From NCBI RefSeq assembly GCF_000182565.1, contig NW_015971555.1, positions 248,001 to 312,000 on the forward strand: a stretch of DNA of 64,000 bases, in the 5' to 3' direction. The stretch's first letter is position 1; each line of letters begins with the position of its first letter. This DNA is from Spizellomyces punctatus DAOM BR117 (Eukaryota; Chytridiomycota; Chytridiomycetes; Spizellomycetales; Spizellomycetaceae). The notes beneath the pieces were generated by a model. The model did no database searches and was not told the origin of the DNA. It was given only the letters and a program-made list of their open reading frames with translations. Of this stretch, positions 49,980 to 60,984 are shown piece by piece. Position numbers and translations under genes: made by a program.

Positions 49980-50376
49980 AGTGATAGGTTCAAGTGGGTG
50001 CCTTTCCTGCCAATTTGACGGAACGCACGTATCTCTGATGGTCAGCATCGGATTCTGCTGCTCGGCTGCTCATCCTCGGTCCAATCTCGGAAGAAACTGG
50101 GCGAAAAGAAGGGAACGTATCTTGTATGTGGCCGTGATAGGCCGACCCTGGGGAAACTAGGCCCCGTTAGATTTCGTTTGATGTCGAAATGCTTGAAGGT
50201 GTTGATAGCAGGTTATGGCTGTATTGGCTTCATAGGGACAATATATTTATAGGACAACTCTGAGAATCTGCGGCTAGCAAAGTGTGGCCGGTCTTATGAC
50301 TGAATGAAATGGTATCAACAAACACACGGCCGGGATATTCTTCGTACAGTGTCCTCTGCCTCTTAGCATCGAGAAT
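49980..50376. other. Intergenic, convergent 3' ends
   Basis: About 400 bp between the sirtuin and glutaredoxin-like genes, no gene seen. Confidence 0.6.
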
Positions 50377-50998
50377 CTAATTTATGGTCCTTACTTTTGC
50401 TTCAAAATCCGTAAACCCGCCCACAAACTCAATCGCTTGCCCGTCACACCCCTTCCACACAAACGGTGAGGTAAAATGATTTTGCGCACCAGGGATCGTC
50501 TATCCTCCCAAGAAAAAAAACCATGATACAACCACATAGGATATGTAAACCAATATAGTCGTTATTCATACCTTTCGCAAAACTTGCTTGCGGTCATTCC
50601 ATTCTTGACGCGTCCAAGAAGTGATTTTGGTATCAATGGATGGTCCACTCGTGCGTTCTGCCAGTCGTCCTCCAAGGCGTTTGGCAGATTGAAAATAGGG
50701 GCAGGTTTCAAAGCCCTCCTGTTGTGTATGTTGTTAGCGGAATAGCATGGTCGCGACATGTAGTTTATGAGTGAGCACATACAATGGTGTAGCAGATCTT
50801 TTCAATGTTTTCTGAGAGCGGTGACGGGTTGTTTGATGACGGTGAAATGAAAATGTGATAGGCCAGATAGACGGTAGTCGCCGCAACAATTGCATATAGT
50901 AGCCTCACGAGTTTGGCCATTGTGATCTGAAAGTACCGCAGTTTCCCATTTGCTTCAGATCTTTTGACAAGTGCATGAAGCTTATCACGTAAGCTCAC
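50377..50998 (-). CDS. Membrane-anchored glutaredoxin-like protein (CPYF)
   Basis: Three exons. The N-terminus has one transmembrane anchor (AKLVRLLYAIVAATTVYLAY), suggesting a type II secretory-pathway protein. After an intron near 50815-50710 the thioredoxin-like fold starts EGFETCPYFQSAKRLGGR, where CPYF is in the place of the glutaredoxin CPYC active site, leaving one Cys. ITSWTRQEWNDRKQVLRK and, after a second intron, FTSPFVWKGCDGQAIEFVGG follow, with the cis-Pro (TSP) and the glycine pair of the GSH-binding GGFTDFE. It ends VRTIN at 50377. ATG 50998 is the first, 50920 the second start option. Comparable to ER/Golgi glutaredoxins Grx6/Grx7 in layout only. Catalytic role uncertain. Confidence 0.72.
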
Positions 50999-51076
50999 AT
51001 GCTAATGGCGCAGTCATGATCGACTGGAATTCCTCACCAGCAACTCTCCAGATCATTGCCAAACCAACCAAACACA

Positions 51077-52993
51077 ATGGACGAAGATCTCCTGCAAGAC
51101 CTTGAGGAACTCGGAGGAGATGAAGACTTGGAAGACTTGGACGATGATATAAAAGATGAAGATGAGGATGATGGAGATATTGCTATTGATGAGCATGCAA
51201 ATCTCTTGGCGGCTGTGGATGGGGACGATCTCCACTCAATTGCCCGATTGACAAGCTCTAAACCGTTCAAGGACGTTATGCAGGTTGGTGTCTTGTTTAA
51301 TTATGTCGTACTGGCTTTTGGTGGGGGGCTAAGTAAGGGATATTCAACAGAAAATAGACCAGTTCCGAGATGTGCCTCGCCATCCTGCTCAAAACACCGG
51401 ACCCGTGGAAGAAGATCCAGAGTACAAACTTATTGTACAGTCAAATAACTTGACGGTGGAGATTGACAATGAAATTTTGGTTGTGCATAAGGTTGGTTAC
51501 TTGTAGTTTGTACTTTTGACAGCCTCTTGCTGATATTGGGTTTGATTACAGTTTATACGCGATCACTATGCACCAAAGTTTCCAGAGTTGGAATCACTGA
51601 TTCCAAATCCGATTGACTATGCGAGGACCGTCAAATTGATTGGAAATGAGATGGTATGTCGCTGACCTGTCTTTAGCAGACCTTAGTGTTTTCGGTGGTC
51701 CTTATGCTTTGTCTGTCTAGGACTTGACAAAAGTCGATCTGAAATCGTTTTTACCCTCGGCTACTATCATGGTTCTCACTGTGACAGCAACTACAACGAA
51801 TGGACAGCCACTCAGTGACGAGGCGGCAGCCAAAGTATTGGAAGCCTGCGACATGTTACTAGACTTGGACCTCTCCAAACGAAGGGTAGGTAAACACGCC
51901 AATGATGAAAAGGTTAGAACAGTGATTCACAGCATACCTATCCATAGATTCTAGAATACGTCGAATCGCGAATGGCTTTCATTGCACCCAATCTCTCAGC
52001 TCTGGTCGGAAGTAACGTTGCAGCAAAACTGATGGGTCTGTCGGGGGGTGTAACAGGTCTCAGCAAAATTCCGGCATGCAATGTCCTCGTCTTGGGCAAA
52101 ATAAATAAAATGAACACGGGATTGTCCTCGGTAACACAACAAAAGCATCAAGGGCTGATTTATCTGACGGATATGATTATCAGTGTTCCGCAAGAGTGGA
52201 AGAGGAAGGCGGCAAGGACGTTGGCGGCAAAGTATGAGCCAATCCATTGGCCTGTTTTTTATGAACCATATCTGACTGCGTAAAACCTATAGAGTGTCAT
52301 TAGCGGCTCGGGTTGATCAAGCCCGAACCTCATCGGACGGTGCGGTCGGTCGTAAATTCCGAGAAGAAGTCCAGAAACACATTGACAGGATTCAGGCACC
52401 GCCACCAGGAAAATCCATCAGAGCATTGCCCATCCCTGATGAAGGACCCAAGAAGAAGCGAGCTGGTAAACGGTATGCTTCGCGGATCTAGCGTTTACTC
52501 CCTGCGCGTCTGTAAAGGTCTCACATATACAAATGGCAGTGTCCGACGAGCCAAAGAACGATTGGCTCAAACAGCACTTTCCAAGGCCCAAAACCGCATG
52601 GCATTTGGGGTTGCAGAAGACGAGGTCGGATTCCAGAATGGTAGCACCAAAGGACTTGGACTCATTGGGGGCCAAACGGGAAAGATCCGTGCAGCACAGG
52701 CCGATCCTCGTTTGAAATGTAAGCTCATCTGTTGTGCTATTCTCGATTTTTCGTTTACAAATATGTATTAATGTGCGTCTTTATCATTAGTGGGACTAGC
52801 CAAGAAACATCGTGTCCAATTCGGCGGTTCTTCAGGCGCAACGTCTGGATTATCTTCCTCTGTCGCTTTCACGCCTGTCAAGGGTATTGAATTGGAGAAC
52901 CCCGAAGCGGCAGCACAACGAGTCAAGGAGGCTAATGATCGATACTTTAGTTCGGCAGCCTTTGCCAAATTACCTAAAAAGGAGGGATCGTAA
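51077..52993 (+). CDS. PRP31: U4/U6 snRNP splicing factor PRP31
   Basis: Needed for U4/U6-U5 tri-snRNP assembly; its Nop domain binds the 15.5K-U4 RNA complex. The acidic N-terminus (MDEDLLQDLEELGGDEDLED) is followed by KLIVQSNNLTVEIDNEILVV and HYAPKFPELESLIPNPIDY, then the Nop domain with EYVESRMAFIAPNLSALVGS, LSKIPACNVLVLGK and LIYLTDMIISVPQEWKRKAA. The C-terminus is basic (DEGPKKKRAGKR) and has the QNRMAFGVAEDE segment, ending FAKLPKKEGS. Six short introns. Divergent from the glutaredoxin-like gene by about 80-150 bp. Confidence 0.95.
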
Positions 52994-54796
52994 TGGGAGG
53001 AGATATCTAAGCGTTGTATTTTCTTGTATTTTTTTTTTTTAGATGCAAACAGGTGTTTCTTTTGGAAAAAGGCCACGCTAGTCACAAAGTCCAACCCTGC
53101 TCACGGTATTTACCATGGTTAAGGCAAATGTAGATCTCCCCGATTCACAAGAGTCAAAAGGAAATGTACCATGGGATCATGATCTGCGACTTTGCACTTG
53201 AGTGACGGGCTTTCCGATACGAATAACCGAAAGATGCATTCCCTAATTCCTGCTCAACACTTTTGACGCTCAGCCTGAGGGCCAAATAGGATGCTGAGCT
53301 ATTTGATGCAGCTGTAACCTCTCCATAAAACAGTTCCAGTACATATTGCTTCAGTTAAGCCAAACCATAGTATAGTTATTAGTCAATAAACACGGAGGGC
53401 AAACATGGCTAAAGACCACAACTAAACCTTTGATTACAATTTAACCTGTTGGGATAACGTGGCGCAAGGAAATGAAGTCTCTCTGGTGAGTTTATTGCAA
53501 GTTGCCAATATGCCAAGAAGGGGAGGGAGATGGTCCGGAGGGCTTTGAACGTCGACAACCAAATAGTTTACACGTTTAAGATAAAAGAAGGGAGGGAGTG
53601 ATCTATAGGGGGTTAACTTGGATAAGTTATCAAATGTCAAGAAGCATCAACGGCCGTTTGGAGTAAATGTACAGTCTTTTGGACGAAGGGAACAGTAAAA
53701 GAAGATTGCCCTCATTGAAGGAGTAGCCAACTTATTATGATTTGACTTTCAACTCGCTAAATTTGGTTTCCACTTTTGTTTTTCTTGTGGAGGCATTGTC
53801 CATTGAAAGCGGTTTCTTTGTAGGAATGTTTTTTTTTACAGTTCACAAAGGAGGTTCAGCACATTGTAAAGAATTCTAACGATAATTTGACACAATTGGC
53901 AGCCAATGCGCAGGCTCAAGATCGTCATGCATTTGGGGCAACACTTGATCATTGTTGCAAAGTGCCCAGGAAGGACGGCTGGGGAGAAGGGGGTTCTGCA
54001 ACTAGTCATGTGACTTTTGTGATTCAGCCAAAGGAACACCTCACAGTGTTAGAGTGTTCCGTTTTTTTTTTTTTTTTCTAATGGTACCGGCAGGCAGTAA
54101 AATGGTGGACAAGACTGCAGCTGACAATGCAGCACTGGTGGATTGATGAAGCGCCTCACTTTCTGCCATATTTTTTTTATTGAGCCACGTTCAGCACAGG
54201 CGGTGAGTGCCGTCAGTGGAACACCGGACTTTAACACTTCTCAAAAGGCTCTTTCTTGTTTCCCCTCCATCCCTCCAAAGCCCTAAAAGTACTTGCAAGC
54301 CAGACAAACATCAAAGTTGAAACTTGCTTGTCTCTTTTGCCAAATTAACAAAACTCTCTCCACAAGACAAAAATCTACAGAAATTGATGCAAGTTGCACA
54401 CAAAAAACGCCCTTTGTGGAGGTTTCCAGCTTGAAATTGCCTTATCCAGGAAATGCTTCTGGCTTTTAGTTTTTTGCTCTCGAGGTTCATCACGAGGGTT
54501 CAAAAGGGAAATGCTGTGTAGTAACAAGCAAACAGAACAATTCAACACACAACAAAAAAATAAATATTGCACACTTATTCTTCTTGCTGAAAAAAGTCTT
54601 GGCTTGGTTTAAATATCCTCATTATCGAGTTTAATCCCCCAGTTTGCGCTTTCCAGTTGTGTGTGTGTGTGTGTGGGTGTTCTTATTTTTTTTTTTTTTA
54701 GTATTTTGTTTTCCTACCCTGAACACTTGAAAACCCGGCTGGTTCGGGTTTGTAGCCCATTCTACTGTGCATACCATCACATCCACACCACAAAGC
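52994..54796. other. Long intergenic region with homopolymer and GT runs
   Basis: 1.8 kb with no supported gene. It has several T or A runs (53030-53041, 54061-54077, 54687-54700) and a GT dinucleotide run at about 54658-54675. Likely the upstream region of the Frizzled-like gene. Short frames are AT-biased and do not show family motifs. Confidence 0.55.
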
Positions 54797-56961
54797 ATGC
54801 ATATGAAAGGGATATCCATTCTTTTGGGCTTCTTGTGGATTGGCTCGACGACGGCACAACAATGCACGGGAAACGATTACAGCGGGACATGTGGGATTGT
54901 TGGCGTGGATTACAAGGTGTTGACACCAGCTGCCGTCATTCCAGCTGCAGAAGCCGAGCTGCAGCAGGCTTTTGAAAAGATGGAGTCCTTGAAGACGTTT
55001 GCGCCGACATGTTTTGGGTATTTGAAGCAGGCGTATTGTGCGCTTTTTTTCCCTGGTTGTGTCAATGGTGAGCTTTGGGTTGGTTGTGATGGTGAAAACT
55101 TTTGTATTGGGGTCGTTTCTGAACATGGATATTCATTAGGCGTCCCTGCCTTTCCCTGCGAAAATACCTGCAAGTTTGCTGTCCAAGCCTGTGGACCGAC
55201 TTTTGCCTTATTGCACCTCGAACACCTCTTACCTGATTGCACTGTGATGAATGTGACGGGGACTCGGATGCCACTTCCTACTCAAAACTGTTTGGCGGCG
55301 GATGCGGCTGGAGCAAGGTTGGGCGTCAAGGCAGCGCAGCCTACCAGTATGGTGAATGCACAGCCGGCTGAGGTGTATCGGGAGGGTAGCATGAGCACAT
55401 CAAATCTCTTGCTGCTCGTCTTTTGTACGTTGCCCTTTTGCTTGACACGTTTTTGTAGCAAGGTCGTCAAATCACTTACCGCTTGTTTAAACCCACCAGA
55501 TGGCCTCTCCATCCTAACCTACACAGACACAATTCTCACCTTTATGCGCATGCGGAGAAGCTACTCGCTCGTGTCCTGGGCTGCGACATGGCTCATGTTT
55601 ATTTTCACCATTATGGTCGGTCAAATCCTATACCGTGGCGACATTCACCGGGCTTTCAACACGGACTTTTGCCGAATCCAAGCCCTTGTACAAAACTACT
55701 TTGTAATGTCTGCGTACATTTGGCCGTTTTTCTTTACATTGGATGTATGGTTTGCGGTTGTGAGACGGAGGTTGAGGGCAACCTCGGAGGGTACGAGATG
55801 GAAATGGAACGCTCCGTTTGCCATTCTTTTACCGGCTGTTCCGACGGTTATTCTGGCCATAAAGGCGAACCCGGTTTCAGTGGATCCGCCATTCAATCTT
55901 CAACCTGGTTTTGGTCCCCATGTTTGTGAGTATTTGTCAATGTGTTTGTAGTTTTTGGTTACGGGTTAGCTAACTACTTTTGGGTTTTCTTGCTATCAGT
56001 GTTTTGCTCGTACTTGTACCCTGTAAACGGATGGGCCATGTCTACGCTGCCGTTTGTCGGGGTGTTTGCTCTCGCTGCCATTCTGATGGGCGTACACGCC
56101 GCGTTCCATCTCTGGCAACAACGACAAGCCTTCCGGTCCCTCAGCAAAGGCACCGAACGCTCTGGACACTTGTCCACAGATGCCTTTAGCAGTGATAACC
56201 AGAATTCAACATCTTCTGGAATGGGATCTGGCTCACAAGGCCGTGCTGCCCGCATGCAATCTAAAATCTCTGCGGTCCTCTGTGCTCGTGTCTTGGGTGT
56301 TACGGTTCTCTACTTTTTCATTTCCATTGCAGCAAACTATCAACAGCTCAATGCTGTCATCCAAAAAGAGTACTCCAAATCCGACCAACAGCCCTCTTTC
56401 AGAGATTTCAGTGCGTCGCTTGTGGGACCCATTGGCTGGCTCATTCTCTGCACCTCATCCGCGACATGGTCCCACACTATCCCCGGCAGCATCATCAAAT
56501 GCTGCAAAAGAAGGATATCGCGTGGACGCATATCCGATGACGATGACGATGAATACACTGTCTCTACTAGCAAGCGATCAAAGTCCAAGTCTCGCAATAA
56601 GCATTTCAACCCTGATGACGACCGGATCGAGCTTCGAAGGGGTGACTCCAAATATTCAAATCACACCAGCCTTCATCGATCAGCATCGACAGCATCTCAT
56701 ATTTCTGGTCCGTATAATGTTCACACTACACACCCGATTGGACAAGCCGCGGCACAAACTGCTACAACAGCACGGTTTGGCCCTGTTCCACCCGTTCCGT
56801 TGCATCTCCAGCAATCCTGGGCTGCTGAAGACCGAGAAGGGCGAAGGGCTAGAGAAACGGGACCGAGATCTACGCGGGAAGAGTTGGCGGCTACCCGGAA
56901 GCAGTCTGGGAAGAATGTGGGCCGCTATGAAAACAATTGGGGGGCACCAGAAGAGTGGTGA
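54797..56961 (+). CDS. Frizzled-like seven-transmembrane receptor with cysteine-rich domain
   Basis: Two exons (54797-55925, 56000-56961), 696 residues. A signal peptide (ISILLGFLWIGSTTAQQ) leads to an extracellular Cys-rich region of about 180 residues whose spacing fits a Frizzled CRD: PTCFGYLKQAYCALFFPGC and FPCENTCKFAVQACGP. One N-glycosylation sequon is seen (NVTG). Seven hydrophobic segments follow: LLLLVFCTLPFCLTRFC, SWAATWLMFIFTIMVGQIL, FVMSAYIWPFFFTLDVWF, FAILLPAVPTVILAI, SYLYP...VFALAAILM, VLGVTVLYFFISIAANY and VGPIGWLILCTSS. The cytosolic tail is long and disordered (Arg/Ser-rich). The KTxxxW Dishevelled-binding motif is not seen. Similar CRD/7TM receptors exist in Dictyostelium (Fsl). 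Signalling role is inferred. Confidence 0.8.
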
Positions 56962-57300
56962 TAACTGTGATTTTGGCTCCAGTTTTTCAATTTTTTTAGC
57001 GTATTATATTAGAGTTCTATGGAATAGATTATATAGAGTTGGGAAACCCGCATGGCTATAGTGCAGGAGACGCAAATTGTCGGAACAAGGGTTACGTGGT
57101 CATCTCCGTTGATCGGAAAGCAGAAAAGTAGACAATAATGTTAAACAATATTTACCATTGTCTGCCAAGGAATGTTTCATTACGAGTATGTGACCCGGTA
57201 TTTCTATGACGTTCATCTATCCACATATAAACCCCCACACATAAAAAAAACTGTACAATATGCCTCCAACTAGGTACAAGAAAGTCTCTACACGAGCGCA
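56962..57300. other. Intergenic, convergent 3' ends
   Basis: About 340 bp, AT-rich; nothing supported. Confidence 0.6.
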
Positions 57301-58735
57301 TCACGACTCGACAAACCCCTTTCCAGCCCTCATCATCGTCTCATATACAAAAATGGCCGCACCGTTCGTGGGGAATGATCGAAGAAAACAGGGAACAAAC
57401 CCTCTGTAAAATCCTCGAATACCCTCTGTACAATTCAACATCAGTACCTCGTTTATTACACCGACGTAAACGACCAACGAGATACCCAACCTGTCCGGTA
57501 AATATGCGCAAAACAACTGCGCAATGTCGGGTATCGAGCGGGCTTTGTATCGGGTTGGGTCATCATGCGTTGTTTCACGACGTCTATCTCAAGAGTCAAC
57601 CAATCATCCTTATGGGATATACATGGGGTATGGACATACCGGCCGGGAAACTAATGGTCCAAAACGTGTTGGCGGCACAACCACCGGCAAAAAAGGAGAG
57701 CATGGAAGGCGGCATGCCCCATGCCGTAAACGTATTTTTATATATCTTGATGAGAGAATGCCATGAGATTCTGTTATTAATGCGGTCAAGGTTAGAGTGT
57801 GACGTACCTCATAGGAGCCCCAGAGCGCCCAAAAGAAACTTCGAAACAAGATGCAGGCACTTAGGCCCTTGTATATCCCTGCAATACCATTATTTCGAAT
57901 CTGGACCAAAAAGGTCAATAGAGCAGCCAGGAAATAAACATTTTGTCAGCAAATACAAACTACCCACCAACTGCCTCGCACAATCTATAGGACCAGCATA
58001 CACTTTGGTAGCACTATCATACTGAACCTGCAACCGCCCTTTCAAGACCTCCACAGGCGTTGCAACAAAGGAGACAACCACGCCGGCACCTAGACCCGCC
58101 AAGGCACATTCGGGAACGGTGAGAGGGGATTGTGGATCACCACCTTGAAGAATCAAACGAAAGTTGTTGAGTGAGCCCATTTGGACAGAATCCATGAGTG
58201 CCCAGCCCAAGAGCGGTGGTGTGGCGCCTTTATAAAGAGCTAGAAAGCCTTCCTGTATAATAAAAATGAGGTTTGATGGCAAAGTAACATGTTTGCTCAT
58301 ATCGGAGACGTACTTTACGAATTGTCGACCGAAGACAATCTAGTGGCCCTTTAAACCGCCCAAATCCACCCTCTGTTTGTAATCGAACCTTGAGGGTATC
58401 TGAATCATACGAAGGAATAAGAACATGCGGTAATGGACAATGCCTGTACAAACAACCGTACCGAAAGGATGTCCAACCAACAGCTTTGTAGCCCCCGACG
58501 CCAGTCCAGCAAAGAATCCGACATATCGTTCGGCGGGTATGCCTGTCTTTTGGGACGGTGTCGCTGCCGGAAGCGGGGCCGGGGACACTGAAGATGATGG
58601 AGGCATGTTTTCGGCAATTGGGGCTCCGTTAAAAAGATGATCAACAGGCAGATCAACAGCGATACCAGTATCCACGTGATATTGTGCTGTATAAGTGATT
58701 ACGTACGCGTTTTTGGATTTGGGCAAACTGGGCAT
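57301..58735 (-). CDS. Mitochondrial carrier family (SLC25) transporter
   Basis: Inner-membrane solute carrier with three repeats. Residues from 58735: a Ser/Pro-rich N-terminus, then ERYVGFFAGLASGATKLLVG, signature 1 PFGTDTLKVRLQTEGG; ALYKGATPPLLGWALMDSVQ; repeat 2 with FVATPVEVLKGRLQVQYDS and YKGLSACILFRSFFWALWGS; repeat 3 with LSFFAGGCAANTFWTISFPA then DVVKQRMMTQ, and FYRGFVPCFLRSFPTNGAAI before the stop at 57301. Signature 2 is PVEVLKGRLQ. The sequence resembles the Ymc/Crc1/ornithine carrier branch, but the substrate cannot be told. Six or so introns interrupt it. The N-terminal extension of about 60 residues is longer than usual. Confidence 0.88.
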
Positions 58736-59088
58736 TTGGGAAACAGGAGACAAAGTGTGCTTTTTTCCTCTTTTTTTTTTTTTTTCTTCCTTTTGGCGCT
58801 ATTGGGGCACTGCCATCGCTCCGCTTCAGCCGCCGTAGCAAGACGGGAGGGAAAACTTCTTACGACGGAGTTTGCTCAGCTGCATGTTGTGGGGGAGCAT
58901 ATGGCATTTTGCGGTTTAAATCGTGCCGAAGGGAGGGGGCTTTTTAACAGGCTCCAAGAAATAGAAAAGGGCATTTCAAGGTCCTTGACGTCTTGATTCC
59001 CTTCGTTGAGCAGCCTAAAATCCTTTTTTAAATTTGGGGACTAGGATATTATAACATTTTGCTTCTTTCCTTGCATCTTGTAAACATC
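58736..59088. promoter_or_regulatory. Divergent promoter region, carrier and hydroxylase genes
   Basis: 353 bp between two outward-reading genes. Includes a T-run at 58769-58786. No clear motif. Confidence 0.3.
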
Positions 59089-60059
59089 ATGGCTTTCTTG
59101 ACAACTTTTCTCCTTGTATGCCTTGTAACGACCGTCTTTACCGGGTTCTTCTCCGCCAATATGGTTCTCATCGATTGGTGGGCATCGAAACTGTATGCAG
59201 CAGGATACCTCAAACGGAGAACAAAGTCCATGAGCAAAGACAAAAAAGAAGCAGAGCGACAATCGCCATTGAGGATTTTGGAGAATGCAAAGATATATTG
59301 GTTGACTGTAGTTGGCGTGGTGATTTATATTGTCAATAAGACATTGCCTATGTTGGATCAAGTGGATTATTCGTTCAAGGTTGTAGAGACTTGGGCTTCC
59401 TTATGCCTCATTTACAGTAGGTGTCCTGATTCATTCTTTTGTCTTTTGAAGAATTTGGTTTATATATAACCTTTATTACAGTTACTTTTGACTTTTTGTA
59501 CTTTTTTACCCACCGTTTCGTACATGAAGTCCCCGCCCTCTATCAAAGCATCCACAAAAGGCATCACGAAGATGTCCCAGTAGACGCTTACACCACCGGC
59601 CACGCCGAACTCTTGGAAAACTTTATCTTTACGTTTCCGGGTGTGCTTTTGTGGGCGGTTTTGTACATGAATATGGTGGATGTACCCAATGCGTGGGCGA
59701 TTACACTCCCGGTATTGAGTCTTACGAGTGATTTTGCGGTACCGTATTGTTTTATTTTCCTTTTTTTAAAGTTGCCCCACCTTTTATTTCTTGGCTTATT
59801 GTATTTTCTTTCTGTTCAGATGGTTCACGTTGGGTACTTTGACCATATTCTCTTAAATATCTTGAACCCCCTATCGTACATTATGCAACTCTCATTGGGA
59901 GCCCGTCAAATGTACGCCCGACACGAACTGCATCATGTTACTGTCAAAAAGAATTATGGGCCGGTCCTCCCGTACTGGGATATGATTTTCGGTACACAAA
60001 AGGAGGTTGTTGAAGCTGAATGGGGTCTTGACGTTCACAACGAGAAAGGCGGTGAATGA
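59089..60059 (+). CDS. Fatty-acid hydroxylase/sterol desaturase family protein
   Basis: ER membrane di-iron oxygenase family. The protein begins with hydrophobic AFLTTFLLVCLVTTVFTGFF and has further spans (IYWLTVVGVVIYIV). The three His boxes are visible: HRFVHEVPALYQSIHKRHHE (HxxxH and HxxHH) and ARHELHHVTVKKNYG (HxxHH). After the third box, YGPVLPYWDMIFGTQ matches the family ending. Exon 1 ends near 59415; a second intron GTACCG...TTCAG (about 59739-59819) probably removes a stretch that is also open. Stop at 60059, near 260 residues. Substrate (C4-methylsterol, sphingolipid or other) is not clear. Confidence 0.87.
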
Positions 60060-60984
60060 TTTTTGTATTTAGTGTATTATCTGTAGTTAAACGAGGGTAC
60101 ATGGGTCAGTCGTTGGGTTTAATGTACTTTTGTTAGCGTTAGTTGGTAGTATTCTCAAGCGTATAGATATCTGTATCCCCCATTTCACATTCCAATAAAA
60201 TCACAATCACCACCGTAATGCAGCAAGACAAAAAAAGAGAATCAACAAATCTTGCAAAAAAAAACCAATATACGAATTGTATGTAACTGTTAAGAATTTC
60301 TTTGTAAATAGCTCTGGGAACATTGGTACTGGTTACCTACAAAAGATTTTCGAACAAAGGTACGTTGAGGATTTCCAAGGGCATTGTGGTGTGAATGTGG
60401 ATCCGTTCGGAAGTTTGGATTTTGGTGAAGTTTTCTGTTCTAAACTTTCCTAGTAGTTTTGTAAACTCTCAGGTTCTGAATGTTCAACAGCTAAATCCGG
60501 ATATTGAAGAACTGTTGTGTCGAAAACTGTCTGCAACCCATCGCTGTAGAACATGATGTGCACCTATACTGGTGATATGCTGGCTCCATTCAAAAAGACA
60601 TGAATGGAAATGGACTTTAGATGCCAGTTGGACTAGATCATAAAAGCGTCAGTCCAAACCTTGCAAGGTATAAACAAATGAAATAGGTCAAAAGGCCATT
60701 TGAAAGTTTATACCTCCCACAGAAAGCAGAAAGGAATACACAACAAAAAATACACAAAATCCATCCTCTAAGTAGTTTATAAAATGTATACATATAAAAA
60801 ACTCCACCGCTCGCACGCACAAAATCCTTGTACAAATATTTCTATCGCTCATCCCATCATATGCACATTGTGGCAAAATGTTGACAAAAAGAAAACCAAA
60901 GAACATACCCATACAACACAACTGTTGCTTGTCCATTCGTTTTCCAAAAAGCCGTAAGACTACGTCATCCAACCCAACCCCCAT
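60060..60984. other. Intergenic, convergent 3' ends
   Basis: 925 bp AT-rich sequence between converging genes; minus-strand frames at 60638-60984 have no recognisable motif and are low complexity. Confidence 0.55.
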
